From: Rubrivivax gelatinosus
Lineage (GTDB): Bacteria > Pseudomonadota > Gammaproteobacteria > Burkholderiales > Burkholderiaceae_C
Length of the DNA: 64,000 nucleotides
NCBI RefSeq assembly: GCF_004340905.1
Contig: NZ_SLXD01000006.1
Span: 1-64,000 of the forward strand
Reading direction: 5' to 3'
Made by a program: the position numbers and the translations under genes. Positions 51,795 to 61,632 of this stretch are shown here, piece after piece. The number at the start of each line of letters is the position of its first letter. The stretch's first letter is position 1. The notes beneath the pieces are model-generated. The model worked only from the letters and a program-made list of their open reading frames with translations, made no database searches and was not told the origin of the DNA.

Positions 51795-52888
51795 TGGAGC
51801 GGCGCACGCGGCGGCGGGCGGCGCTGGCGGCGCTGGCGCTGGCGCTCGTCGCCGTGCATCTGCAGCTGGCCGACGCCGTGCTGCGCACGGGCTGGGGCGG
51901 CAACGACGACCCGCCGCCCAAGCCGCTGGACGTCAGCTTCGTGCAGACCCTGCTGCCCGCCGCGCCGCCCCCGCCCCCGCCGGCACCGGCCGCACGGCCC
52001 AAGCCGCGCCGTGCGCCGGTCGTCGCCGAGGCGGCCTCGGCGCCGGCTTCGGCGCCCTCCGCGCCCGAGCCGGTGATGGCCGAGGCGGCCCCGGCCTCCG
52101 AGTCGCTGCCACCGATCGGCGACGAGGCGCTGGCGCAGGCCGACCCGGTGCCGCTGCCGGCCTCGGCGGCCTCGGCCCCGGCCATGGCCGAAGGTGATCC
52201 CGATGCCGAACCCTTCGACTGGCCGCCGTCGACGCAACTGGCCTACGACCTGAGCGGCAACTACCGCGGCCCGGTGCAGGGCCAGGCCACCGTCGAGTGG
52301 CTGCGCGAAGGCGCGCGCTACCAGGTGCACCTGGAGGTGACGATCGGCCCGTCGTTCGCGCCGCTGGTCACGCGCCGGCTGTCCAGCGACGGCGAGGTCA
52401 CCGAGCACGGCCTGCGCCCGAGGCGCTACGACGAGACGACTCGTGCCGCGTTCCGCGACCCCAAGCACCAGACGGTGCTGTTCGGCGACGAGCTCATCCG
52501 TTTCGCCAACGGACGCGAGGCGCCGCGGCTGCCCGGCGTGCAGGACAGCGCGAGCCAGTTCGTGCAGCTCACCTGGCTGTTCACGACCCAGCCGGCGCTG
52601 CTGCAGCCGGGGCGATCGGTGCAGCTGCCGCTGGCCCTGCCTCGCCGCGCCGACCTCTGGACCTACGACGTCATCGGCCACGAGACGCTGCACACGCGTT
52701 TCGGCGAGCTCGAGACGCTGCATGTCAAACCGCGCCGTGCGCCGCGGCCGGGCAAGGAGCTGACGGCCGAGATGTGGGTCGCGCCGACGCTGCAGTACCT
52801 GCCGGTGCGCATCCTCATCCGCCAGGACGACGACACCTGGGTCGACCTGCTGATCCGCCAGCTGCCGCGCCAGTCGGCGCCGACCTGA
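51794..52888 (+). CDS. DUF3108 domain-containing protein
   Basis: 364 aa. A membrane anchor or uncleaved signal (ALAALALALVAVHLQL) is followed by a Pro/Ala-rich linker of about 90 residues (AAPPPPPPAPAARPKPRR) and a C-terminal beta-barrel DUF3108 domain (QLAYDLSGNYRGPVQG to the end). Likely anchored in the inner membrane and reaching into the periplasm. Function unknown. ATG 51794 overlaps the M61 stop. Confidence 0.85.
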   Translation: MERRTRRRAALAALALALVAVHLQLADAVLRTGWGGNDDPPPKPLDVSFVQTLLPAAPPPPPPAPAARPKPRRAPVVAEAASAPASAPSAPEPVMAEAAPASESLPPIGDEALAQADPVPLPASAASAPAMAEGDPDAEPFDWPPSTQLAYDLSGNYRGPVQGQATVEWLREGARYQVHLEVTIGPSFAPLVTRRLSSDGEVTEHGLRPRRYDETTRAAFRDPKHQTVLFGDELIRFANGREAPRLPGVQDSASQFVQLTWLFTTQPALLQPGRSVQLPLALPRRADLWTYDVIGHETLHTRFGELETLHVKPRRAPRPGKELTAEMWVAPTLQYLPVRILIRQDDDTWVDLLIRQLPRQSAPT

Positions 52889-52954
52889 ACGCGCTTGCGG
52901 CATAGTCGGCGCCGAGCCCGCACGGGCGCTTCACCGACAACAGGAGACCGCCGC

Positions 52955-53749
52955 ATGACGACCCCCGAACCGCTGGTGCTGACCGAACTGCGTGGCGACG
53001 GCGAACGCCGCACCGCGCTCCTCACGCTGAACCGGCCCAAGCAGCTCAACGCGCTGAACGATGCGCTGATGGACCAGCTCGGCGACGCGCTCGCCGCCTT
53101 CGACGCCGACGACACGGTCGGCTGCATCGTCATCACCGGCAGCGAGAAGGCCTTTGCCGCCGGCGCCGACATCACGGCGATGGCCGGCTTCAGCTTCATG
53201 GACGCCTACAAGGGCGACTTCATCACGCGCAACTGGGAGCGCATCCTGCGCGTGAGGAAACCCGTGATCGCCGCGGTCTCCGGCTTCGCGCTCGGCGGCG
53301 GCTGCGAGCTGGCGATGATGTGCGACTTCATCATCGCCGCCGACACGGCGAAGTTCGGCCAGCCGGAGATCAAGCTCGGCATCATCCCCGGCGCCGGCGG
53401 CACGCAGCGCCTGCCGCGGGCGGTGGGCAAGGCCAAGGCGATGGACATGATCCTGACGGCCCGTTTGATGGACGCCGCCGAGGCCGAACGCGCCGGGCTG
53501 GTGTCGCGCATCGTTCCGGCGGCCGCGCTGCTCGACGAGGCGCTGGCCGCCGCCGAGCTGATCAACGCCCAGAGCGGCCCGAGCGTGATGATGGCCAAGG
53601 AGTGCGTCAACCGCGCCTTCGAGGCGGGCCTGGCCGACGGCCTGGGCTACGAGCGCCGGCTGTTCCACGCGCTGTTTGCCACCGAGGACCAGAAGGAAGG
53701 CATGGCGGCCTTCGTCGCCAAGCGCAAGCCGGCGTTCAGGCAGCGCTAG
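52955..53749 (+). CDS. enoyl-CoA hydratase
   Basis: Crotonase-fold hydratase, 264 aa. [11 protein letters not shown], the oxyanion-hole segment [28 protein letters not shown], the catalytic glutamate region [17 protein letters not shown] and the C-terminal [13 protein letters not shown] match mitochondrial-type ECH (both catalytic Glu present). ATG 52955 has CAGGAG at proper spacing; the frame is open from 52895 but without similarity. Convergent with the PNPOx-like gene, stops only 1 bp apart. Confidence 0.95.
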   Translation: MTTPEPLVLTELRGDGERRTALLTLNRPKQLNALNDALMDQLGDALAAFDADDTVGCIVITGSEKAFAAGADITAMAGFSFMDAYKGDFITRNWERILRVRKPVIAAVSGFALGGGCELAMMCDFIIAADTAKFGQPEIKLGIIPGAGGTQRLPRAVGKAKAMDMILTARLMDAAEAERAGLVSRIVPAAALLDEALAAAELINAQSGPSVMMAKECVNRAFEAGLADGLGYERRLFHALFATEDQKEGMAAFVAKRKPAFRQR

Positions 53750-53750
53750 C

Positions 53751-54296
53751 TCAGGGCGCCAGCCAGTGCCCGCCGTCGGCGTCGAAGAGCGCGCGGCGCT
53801 GGCCTTCGGGGTGCAGCTCCAGCCAGTCCAGCGCATCGACGCGCATCGTCATCATCGCGAAGTGGGCGCGGGTGCCGCGTTCGGGCACCGGCTTGACGAT
53901 GCGGCTGCCCGGCGGCAGCGGCGACAGGTAGTCCTGCGCGGCAGGCGTCATCATCAGCCTGGCCCAGCGCGACCAGACGGCCAGGCCCGTGGTCTCGACC
54001 GTCACGTGCACGTGGGCGCGCAACTGCCAGCCGCGGGTCGCCGACCACAGCACCAGCACGCCTTCGGGATGCGTCTGGACGTGCGCGACCTTGGGGCTGC
54101 GCGCGTCGGTGTAGACGATCAGCGAATGCGCCGCCGGCTCGACCTCGCGCAGCACGACGCTGCGGGCGTCGGCGCGCTGGCCGTCGGTGGTGGCGAGCAC
54201 GCCGACGTGCCAGTCGTGGGCCGAGTCGGTCGCGCGGCCCAGTTCGTGCCAGACGGCGTCCTCGATGGCGGCGAGGTCGTGCAGGCGTTCGTTCAT
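53751..54296 (-). CDS. pyridoxamine 5'-phosphate oxidase family protein
   Basis: 181 aa split-barrel flavin protein. DGQRADARSVVLREVE, the SPKVAHVQTHPEGVLVLW strands, TRGWQLRAHV and a C-terminal WLELHPEGQRRALFDADG are typical of PNPOx-like proteins of unknown substrate; the strict PdxH C-terminal motif is not obvious. ATG 54296. It follows lysS on the same strand after 41 bp. Confidence 0.85.
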   Translation of the reverse strand: MNERLHDLAAIEDAVWHELGRATDSAHDWHVGVLATTDGQRADARSVVLREVEPAAHSLIVYTDARSPKVAHVQTHPEGVLVLWSATRGWQLRAHVHVTVETTGLAVWSRWARLMMTPAAQDYLSPLPPGSRIVKPVPERGTRAHFAMMTMRVDALDWLELHPEGQRRALFDADGGHWLAP

Positions 54297-54337
54297 TCTT
54301 CTTCGTCTCCCGCTGCCGACTCGCCACCGTCGTCGCG

Positions 54338-55816
54338 TCAGGCCTCCCGTCGCAGCGCCGGGAACAGGATCACGTCGCGGATGCTGGGGCTGTCGGTCAG
54401 CAGCATGATGAGCCGGTCGATGCCGATGCCGCAACCACCGGCCGGGGGCATGCCGTACTCCAGTGCGCGGATGAAGTCGGCGTCGTAGTACATCGCCTCC
54501 TCGTCGCCGGCGTCCTTGTTCGCCACCTGGGCCTGGAAACGTGCCGCCTGGTCCTCGGCGTCGTTGAGCTCGGAGAAGCCGTTGGCGTACTCGCGCCCGG
54601 TGATGAAGAGCTCGAAACGTTCGGTGATCGACGGGTTGCTGTCCGAGGCACGCGCCAGCGGCGAGACCTCGACCGGATAGTCGATGATGAAGGTCGGCTG
54701 CCAGAGCTTGTCCTCGACCGCGGCCTCGAACAGGCCGAACTGCAGCTCGGCCAGCGTCCAGTGCGCAGGCGGCTCCTCGCCCAGCGCCTTCAGCTTCGCG
54801 TGCAGCGCCGCGGCATCGTCGGCCTCGCTCTCGCTGACGCCGGCGTGCACGACCAGCGAGTTGCGCACCGACAGCCGCGCGAACGGCTGGGCCAGGTCGA
54901 CCTCGCGGCCGGCGTAGCTCAGCGTGGCGCTGCCGGTGGCGGCGCGCGCGGCGTGGCGCAGGACCTGTTCGGTGAAGTCCATCAGGTCGTGGTGCGTCCA
55001 GTACGCCGCGTAGAACTCCATCATCGTGAACTCGGGGTTGTGCCGGACGCTGATCCCCTCGTTGCGGAAGTTGCGGTTGATCTCGAACACGCGCTCGAAG
55101 CCGCCGACCAGCAGCCGCTTCAGGTAGAGCTCGGGCGCGATGCGCAGGAACATCTCCTGGTCCAGCGCGTTGTGGTGCGTGACGAAGGGCTTGGCGTTCG
55201 CGCCGCCCGGGATCGGATGCAGCATCGGCGTCTCGACCTCGAGGAAGCCGTGCTCGACCATGTACTGGCGGATCGAGCTGACGGCCTTGCTGCGGGCGAC
55301 GAAACGCGAACGCGCGGTGTCGTCGGTCATCAGGTCGACGTAGCGCTGGCGGTACTTCTGTTCCTGGTCGGTCATGCCGTGGAACTTGTCCGGCAGCGGC
55401 CGCAGGCTCTTGGTCAGCAGGCGAACGCTGGTCGCCTTGATCGACAGCTCGCCGGTCTTGGTGCGGAACAGCGTGCCTTCGCAGCCGAGGATGTCGCCCA
55501 GGTCCCAGCGCTTGAATGCGGCCAGGGTCTCGGGCCCGACGGCGTCCTGCGTGACGTAGAGCTGGATGCGGCCGGTGGCGTCCTGCAGCGTCGCGAAGCA
55601 GGCCTTGCCCATCACGCGCTTGAGCATCATGCGACCGGCCACCGACACCGTGACGGCCTGGGGCTCGAGCTCCTCGTTGGGCACCTGGCCGTGTTTGTGG
55701 TGCAGGTCCGCGGCGTGGTGGCGGGGCTTGAAGTCGTTCGGGAAAGCCACGCCTGCGGCGCGGATGGCTTGCAGCTTCTCGCGGCGTTCGGCGATCAGTT
55801 GGTTGTCGTCGGTCAT
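54338..55816 (-). CDS. lysS: lysyl-tRNA synthetase (class II)
   Basis: 492 aa class IIb synthetase. OB-fold tRNA-binding domain near 55-145 ([16 protein letters not shown]), motif 1 ([14 protein letters not shown]), motif 2 ([20 protein letters not shown]) and motif 3 ([11 protein letters not shown]) are intact. ATG 55816. A TAAAAT on its strand lies 24 nt before the ATG as a candidate -10. It probably co-transcribes with the PNPOx-like gene. Confidence 0.97.
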   Translation of the reverse strand: MTDDNQLIAERREKLQAIRAAGVAFPNDFKPRHHAADLHHKHGQVPNEELEPQAVTVSVAGRMMLKRVMGKACFATLQDATGRIQLYVTQDAVGPETLAAFKRWDLGDILGCEGTLFRTKTGELSIKATSVRLLTKSLRPLPDKFHGMTDQEQKYRQRYVDLMTDDTARSRFVARSKAVSSIRQYMVEHGFLEVETPMLHPIPGGANAKPFVTHHNALDQEMFLRIAPELYLKRLLVGGFERVFEINRNFRNEGISVRHNPEFTMMEFYAAYWTHHDLMDFTEQVLRHAARAATGSATLSYAGREVDLAQPFARLSVRNSLVVHAGVSESEADDAAALHAKLKALGEEPPAHWTLAELQFGLFEAAVEDKLWQPTFIIDYPVEVSPLARASDSNPSITERFELFITGREYANGFSELNDAEDQAARFQAQVANKDAGDEEAMYYDADFIRALEYGMPPAGGCGIGIDRLIMLLTDSPSIRDVILFPALRREA

Positions 55817-55839
55817 GGGGGGCCCGGTGATGTGCCGCA

Positions 55840-55860
55840 ATTTTAGGCGCAGCCTAGAAT
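55840..55860. promoter_or_regulatory. divergent promoter region between lysS and wlbA
   Basis: Minus strand TAAAAT (55845 down to 55840) points to lysS; plus strand TAGAAT (55855-55860) points to wlbA and ends 10 nt before ATG 55871. Both are AT-rich islands in a GC-rich surrounding. TAGAAT overlapping ATG 55859 argues against that ATG as the wlbA start. Confidence 0.5.
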
Positions 55861-55870
55861 GCCCGGTTCG

Positions 55871-56935
55871 ATGAAAGTCAGCCCCTGCCTGCCGATCGTG
55901 CAGCGCCCGATCCGCTTCGCGCTGGTCGGATGCGGCCGCATCTCGGCCAATCATGTCGAGGCGCTGCGCCAGCACGCCGAACGCGCCCAACTCGTCGCCG
56001 TCTGCGACAACCGCCCCGAAGCGCTCGCCGCCGCGGTCGCCAAGACCGGCGCCGCCGGCTACGCCAGCCTCGACGAACTGCTCGAGGCCAGCGACTGCGA
56101 CATCGTCACGCTGGCCACGCCCAGCGGCCTGCACCCGCGCCAGGCGATGAAGGCCGCGCGCGCCGGCCGCCACGTGCTCACCGAGAAGCCGATGGCGACC
56201 AAGTGGGACGAAGGCATGGAGATGGTGCGCGTCTGCCGCGAGGAGGGCGTCAAGCTCTTCGTCGTCAAGCAGAACCGGCTCAACCCGACGATGCAGCTGT
56301 TGAAGCACGCGGTCGACGCCGGGCGTTTCGGCCGCATCCACTGCGTCGTCGTCAACGTCTTCTGGACCCGCCCGCAGAGCTACTACGACGACGCGCCCTG
56401 GCGCGGCCGCTGGGACCTCGACGGCGGTGCCTTCCTGAACCAGGCCAGCCATTACGTCGACATGGTCGACTGGCTGGTCGGCCCGGTCGACAACGTGCAC
56501 GCCTACACCGCGACGCTGGGCCGCGACATCGAGGCCGAGGACACCGGCGTGATGTCGCTGCGCCTGCGCAAGGGCGGCCTGGCCTCGATCAACGTGACGA
56601 TGCTCACCCACGGCAAGAACTTCGAGGGCAGCATCACCATCCTCGGCGAGCGCGGCACGGTGCGCATCGGCGGCGTTGCCGTCAACCAGATCCAGCACTG
56701 GCAGTTCGACACCCCGGCGCCCGAGGACGAGGCGGTGAAGAACACCAGCTACGCCGCGCCCTCGGTCTACGGCCCCGGCCACCCGCTGTACTACGACAAC
56801 GTGATCGGCACGCTGCGCGGCGAGAAGAGCGCCGAGGTCGACGGCTACGAAGGCCTGCGCTCGCTCGAAGTGATCATCGCCGCCTACCGCAGCGCGCGCG
56901 ACGGCTGCCGCGTCGGGTTGCCGCTGGTGTTCTGA
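55871..56935 (+). CDS. wlbA: Gfo/Idh/MocA oxidoreductase, WlbA/WbpB type
   Basis: 354 aa, likely UDP-N-acetylglucosaminuronate 3-dehydrogenase, an early step toward 2,3-diacetamido uronic acid sugars. Rossmann motif [24 protein letters not shown] with the conserved Lys-Pro, [10 protein letters not shown], and the [17 protein letters not shown] helix agree with WlbA. ATG 55871 is preferred over 55859 because the -10-like TAGAAT overlaps the latter. Directly followed by wlbB and wlbC; the UDP-GlcNAc 6-dehydrogenase (wbpA) is not in the window. Confidence 0.93.
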   Translation: MKVSPCLPIVQRPIRFALVGCGRISANHVEALRQHAERAQLVAVCDNRPEALAAAVAKTGAAGYASLDELLEASDCDIVTLATPSGLHPRQAMKAARAGRHVLTEKPMATKWDEGMEMVRVCREEGVKLFVVKQNRLNPTMQLLKHAVDAGRFGRIHCVVVNVFWTRPQSYYDDAPWRGRWDLDGGAFLNQASHYVDMVDWLVGPVDNVHAYTATLGRDIEAEDTGVMSLRLRKGGLASINVTMLTHGKNFEGSITILGERGTVRIGGVAVNQIQHWQFDTPAPEDEAVKNTSYAAPSVYGPGHPLYYDNVIGTLRGEKSAEVDGYEGLRSLEVIIAAYRSARDGCRVGLPLVF

Positions 56936-56964
56936 TGCAACCGCCCGCCGACTCTCGCGGTCAG

Positions 56965-56994
56965 GCCCCCTCTCCCGCGAGCGGGAGAGGGGGC
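56965..56994. repeat. dispersed palindrome between wlbA and wlbB
   Basis: Perfect inverted repeat with 14-bp arms GCCCCCTCTCCCGC and GCGGGAGAGGGGGC around GA; the 11-bp core is identical to the palindrome at 21237-21260. In the longest wlbB reading frame it would encode PSPASGRG, a peptide often produced when this kind of repeat is translated. Its right arm supplies the purine-rich stretch just upstream of GTG 57001. Confidence 0.85.
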
Positions 56995-57000
56995 GAGGCG

Positions 57001-57557
<557 letters not shown>

Positions 57558-57576
<19 letters not shown>

Positions 57577-58643
57577 AGTCGCAGTACGCGGCGCTGAAGG
57601 GCTCGATCGACGCGCGCATCCAGCGTGTGCTCGACCACGGCCAGTACATCATGGGCCCCGAAGTCGCCGAGCTCGAGACCGCGCTCGCCACCTTCGCCGG
57701 CACGAAACACTGCATCACGGTGGCCAGCGGCACCGAGGCGCTGCTGATCGCCTTGATGGCGCTGGACCTGCAGCCCGGCGACGAGGTCGTCACGACGCCG
57801 TTCAGCTTCGCCGCGACGGCCGAGACCATCGTGCTCGCCGGCGCGCGCCCGGTCTTCGTCGACGTCGAGCCCGACACCGCCAACCTCGACGTCGCGCGGC
57901 TGGAGGCGGCGATCGGCCCGCGCACCAAGGCCATCGTGCCGGTGAGCCTGTACGGCCAGGTCGCCGACCTCGACGAGATCAACACCATCGCCGCGCGCCA
58001 CGGGCTGGCGGTGATCGAGGACGCGGCGCAGAGCTTCGGCGCCGTCTACCGCGGCCGGCGCTCGTGCGCGCTGTCGACCTTCGGCGCCACCAGCTTCTTC
58101 CCGAGCAAGCCGCTGGGCTGCTACGGCGACGGCGGCGCGCTGTTCACCAGCGACGACCGGCTGGCGCAGGCGGCGCGCGAGATCCGCGTGCACGGCCAGA
58201 GCGCACGTTACCGCCACACCCGGCTGGGCGTCGGCGGCCGCATGGACACGCTGCAGTGCGCCGTCGTGCTCGCCAAGCTGGAGCGTTTCGACTGGGAGCT
58301 GGAGCGCCGTGCGGCGATCGGCGCGCGTTACCGCGAGGGGCTGGCCGGCGTCGAGCAGGTCACGGTGCGGCCCGACCGCAACTCGGTCTACGCCCAGTAC
58401 ACGGTGATGGTCGACGGACGTGAAGCCGTGCAGGCGGCGCTGAAAGCCGCCGGCGTGCCGACCGCCGTGCACTACCCGGTGCCGCTGCACCACCAGCCGG
58501 CCTACGCCGCCTACGCCACGCCCGACGCCTGCCCGGTGGCCGCGCGCCTGGCGCAGCGGGTGCTGAGCCTGCCGATGAGCGCTGACCTCAGCGAGGCCGA
58601 CCAGGACACCGTCGTCGCGGCGCTGCGCCGCGCGCTGGCCTGA
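57558..58643 (+). CDS. wlbC: DegT/DnrJ/EryC1 aminotransferase, WlbC/WbpE type
   Basis: PLP-dependent sugar aminotransferase, 361 aa, expected to convert the 3-keto uronate made by WlbA into the 3-amino sugar. [24 protein letters not shown], the PLP-lysine in [31 protein letters not shown] and the C-terminal [11 protein letters not shown] match the family. ATG 57558 lies within the end of wlbB. Confidence 0.94.
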
Positions 58644-58659
58644 ACTCCCGCACACCCCG

Positions 58660-59946
58660 ATGAGCCGCGCCGTCGCCCGCGGCACCGCGATCAACCTCGT
58701 GGCCCGGCTGGCCGCCGTCGGCCTGGTGCTGGCGCTGACGACGGTCGCCGCGCGCCTGGGCACCGAGCAGCAGGGTGTGTTCGCGCTGTTCACCAGCGTC
58801 GAAGGCCTGCTGCTGGCGCTGATGTCCGGGTTCGGCATCGCGCTGGCGCGGCGTGTCTCGCACCACGGCCAATCCTCGCCGGCGCTGCTGGGCGCGGTGG
58901 TCCTGGCCTGCGTCGCCGCCGGCGCCGTGGCCGGGTTGGGGCTGTGGCTGTTCTCGCGTGTCGGCCCGCCGGCTTACGCCTCGCTGTGGATGCTGGCGCT
59001 GGCCGCGCCGCTGCTGCTGCTGGCACCCAACGTCGCCGGGCTCTGGCTGGGGCAAGGGCGCATGGCGCCGATGGCGCTGGTCTCGGTGGCGCCGCCGGCC
59101 ATCGCGCTGGCCGCGCTGGGTGCCGTCGCGCTGGCCCAGGCGCTGGCGCTGCCGGCGCTGCTGGCCTGCTGGGTGGCGGCCAAGGTCACGGTCGGGCTCG
59201 TGCTGCTGGGGCTGCTGGCGCGCCGCGGCCGGCTGGCCTCGCCCGACCTCGGCGCCTTGCGCGCCGAGCTGCCTTTCGTCGCGACGATCGCGCTGTCCAA
59301 CCTCGTCTCGCTGGCCAACTACCGCGTCGGCCTGTTCGTCGTCGAGCGCACGCTGGGGCTGTCGGCCACCGGCGTCTATTCGATCGCGGTGATGGTCGCC
59401 GAGCTGCTGTGGTTCGTCTCGGGCTCGTTGACCCAGGCCGTCTACGGCCGCATCGGCACGCCCGACCGCGAGCGCGCGGCCCAGACGACGCTGCGGGCGC
59501 TGCACCTCAGCTGGCTGGCGCTGCTGGTGGCCGCGCCGCTGCTCTGGGCGGCGGCGGCGCTGATCCTGCCGCGCGCGCTGGGGCCGGCCTATGCCGACAG
59601 CCTGCTGCCGCTGGCGCTGCTGCTGCCCGGCGTGCTGGCCTTCGGCGGCGCGTCGGCGATGTCGGCCTTCTTCACCAACCACGCCGGCCAGCCCCAGGTG
59701 CCGGCGCGCATCGCCGCCGGCTCGCTGGCGTTGAACGCGGCGCTGGCCGTGCTGCTGGTGCCGCAGTGGGGTGCGGCCGGGGCGGCGCTGGCGGCGTCGG
59801 TCGCCTACGGGATCTCGGTGCTGCTGCTGGCGCGGCGTTTCGCCGCCGCCGCCGGCTGGCCGCTGGCGACGGTGCTGCGCCCGGGCCGCCACTGGGCCGA
59901 CGGCCTGCGGGCGCTAGCATCCCGCACCGGAGGTCCAGGGCGATGA
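58660..59946 (+). CDS. polysaccharide flippase (Wzx-like, oligosaccharide exporter family)
   Basis: 428 aa with about twelve hydrophobic helices, typical of lipid-linked oligosaccharide flippases. Recognisable are GTAINLVARLAAVGLVLAL at the start, a long middle of Ala/Leu helices, and FVVERTLGLSATGVYSIAV, which matches the inner-core helix of the family. Follows wlbC by 16 bp and overlaps the acyltransferase by 4 bp. No polymerase (Wzy) or ligase lies in the window. Confidence 0.88.
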   Translation: MSRAVARGTAINLVARLAAVGLVLALTTVAARLGTEQQGVFALFTSVEGLLLALMSGFGIALARRVSHHGQSSPALLGAVVLACVAAGAVAGLGLWLFSRVGPPAYASLWMLALAAPLLLLAPNVAGLWLGQGRMAPMALVSVAPPAIALAALGAVALAQALALPALLACWVAAKVTVGLVLLGLLARRGRLASPDLGALRAELPFVATIALSNLVSLANYRVGLFVVERTLGLSATGVYSIAVMVAELLWFVSGSLTQAVYGRIGTPDRERAAQTTLRALHLSWLALLVAAPLLWAAAALILPRALGPAYADSLLPLALLLPGVLAFGGASAMSAFFTNHAGQPQVPARIAAGSLALNAALAVLLVPQWGAAGAALAASVAYGISVLLLARRFAAAAGWPLATVLRPGRHWADGLRALASRTGGPGR

Positions 59947-60524
59947 AGGAGACGCTGCAGCGCTGGTGGCGCACGCTGTTCGGCCCGCGCATGTTCTACG
60001 GCTGGCGCCGCGGCGACGGCGTCTGGCTGGCGCACACGCGCATCAGCGGGGCTTCGCGGCTGGAGGCGCCCGAGCGCCTGCAGATCGAGGACCACGTCTA
60101 CATCGGCCCGTTCAACTTCATCGACGCCTCGGGCGGGCTGACGATCGGCGAGGGCTGCCAGATCTCCACCCACTGCGTCGTGCTGAGCCATTCCAGCCAC
60201 CAGGCGGTGCGCCTGGCCGGCCGCAGCTACTGGGGCGAGGCCGACCCGCCCGGCTACCGGCGTGCGCCGACCTCGATCGGCGCCTACAGCTTCCTCGGCT
60301 CGCACAGCGTTGTCGCGCCGGGCAGCCGCATCGGCCGCGGCGCGCTGGTGCGCGCCTTCAGCTACGTCAGCGGCGAGGTGCCCGACTTCGCGATCGTCGC
60401 CGGCCAGCCGGCGCGGGTGATCGGTGACACGCGCGAAGCCGACGAAGCCTGGTTCGCGGCGCATCCCGACGCACGCGCCGACTACGACGAGTGGGTGCGG
60501 CGCACCGGCGCGGGCGGTTCCTGA
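59943..60524 (+). CDS. left-handed beta-helix acyltransferase (hexapeptide family)
   Basis: 193 aa. Hexapeptide repeats with IEDHVYIGPFNFID, IGEGCQISTHCVVLSHSSH (active-site His region), TSIGAYSFLGSHSVVAPGS and GQPARVIGD place it among sugar O-acetyltransferases of the maltose/galactoside type. In this cluster it probably acetylates a glycan sugar. ATG 59943 overlaps the flippase stop. Confidence 0.88.
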   Translation: MKETLQRWWRTLFGPRMFYGWRRGDGVWLAHTRISGASRLEAPERLQIEDHVYIGPFNFIDASGGLTIGEGCQISTHCVVLSHSSHQAVRLAGRSYWGEADPPGYRRAPTSIGAYSFLGSHSVVAPGSRIGRGALVRAFSYVSGEVPDFAIVAGQPARVIGDTREADEAWFAAHPDARADYDEWVRRTGAGGS

Positions 60525-60567
60525 GGGCGGCGGTCCTCCAGCCGCGCGCCCGAGCGTTCAATCTTCG

Positions 60568-61632
60568 ATGACTTCTCCCATCCGTTATGCGCTGATCGGC
60601 GACGCCGAGAGCCCGCACCTGCTGAAGTGGGCGCGTGCGCTGGCGGCGTTGCCCGAGCTGGAGCTCTGGGTCGCGTCCAGCCGTGGTTTCCTGTCCGGTT
60701 TCGACACCATCGTGCCGCCCGCGCGGCGGCTGGCGCTGGCCACGCGCCCCGACGCCGGCGGCGGCAACATCGGCCTGTTGAAGCAGCTGCCGCGGCTGGC
60801 GCGCTGGCTGCACCGCGTGCACCCCGAGTGGCTGCACGCGCACTACCTCACCTCGCACGGCACGCTGGCCTGGCTGGCGCAGCGGCTGTACGGCGTGCGC
60901 GGCCGGCTCGTCGGCTCGGCCTGGGGCAGCGACATCCTCGTCGCGCCGCAGAAGAGCACCGCGCTGCGCGCGCTGACGCGCCGCGTGCTGCGTGCCTGCG
61001 TGCTGACGACCAGCGACTCGCAGGCGATGGCCGAGAAGATGCGGGCCCTGGGTGCCTTCGACATCATGGTCTTCCCGTTCGGGCTGGAGGCCATGCCGCC
61101 GGCACCGGCGGCCAAGGACCCGGCGCTGTTCTTCGCCAACCGCGGGCTGGAGCCGATCTACGCCCCCGAGCGTGTGCTGCAGGCTTTCGCCGCGCTGCCG
61201 GGCGACGAGCTGCGCCTGGTCGTCGCCAACGACGGCTCGCTGCGCGCCGAGCTGCAGGCGATGGCCGATGAACGCACCGCCTTCGTCGGCCGGCTCGACG
61301 CCGACACCCAGGCCGGCTGGTACGCACGCGCGCTCTGGTATCTGAGCCTGCCGACCAGCGACTCGGTCTCGGTCTCGGTGCTGGAGGCGATGGCCCACGG
61401 CTGCATCCCCGTCGTCTCGGACCTGCCGGCCAACCGCGAGCTGGTGCGCGACGGCGACAACGGCATCGTGCTCGCCGCCGGAGAACGCCTGACGCCCGAG
61501 CGCCTGGCGCCGCTGGCCGCACGCGCCGGGGCGATCGCCGCCGCCAACCGCGCCTGGGTCGAACGCGAGGCCTTGTTCGCGCCGCGTGTGCGCGCCTTCG
61601 TCGACCGCCTGCTGGCGATGGAGCCGCGATGA
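60568..61632 (+). CDS. glycosyltransferase (GT4-like)
   Basis: 354 aa GT-B fold protein. N-terminal YALIGDAESPHLLKWARALA, the HAHYLTSHGT loop, GSAWGSDIL, and the C-terminal EX7E-like motif in SVSVLEAMAHGCIPVVSDLPANRELV place it in group 1 glycosyltransferases. The sugar and acceptor are unknown. ATG 60568 is 43 bp after the acyltransferase stop; it overlaps the next gene by 4 bp. Confidence 0.9.
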   Translation: MTSPIRYALIGDAESPHLLKWARALAALPELELWVASSRGFLSGFDTIVPPARRLALATRPDAGGGNIGLLKQLPRLARWLHRVHPEWLHAHYLTSHGTLAWLAQRLYGVRGRLVGSAWGSDILVAPQKSTALRALTRRVLRACVLTTSDSQAMAEKMRALGAFDIMVFPFGLEAMPPAPAAKDPALFFANRGLEPIYAPERVLQAFAALPGDELRLVVANDGSLRAELQAMADERTAFVGRLDADTQAGWYARALWYLSLPTSDSVSVSVLEAMAHGCIPVVSDLPANRELVRDGDNGIVLAAGERLTPERLAPLAARAGAIAAANRAWVEREALFAPRVRAFVDRLLAMEPR

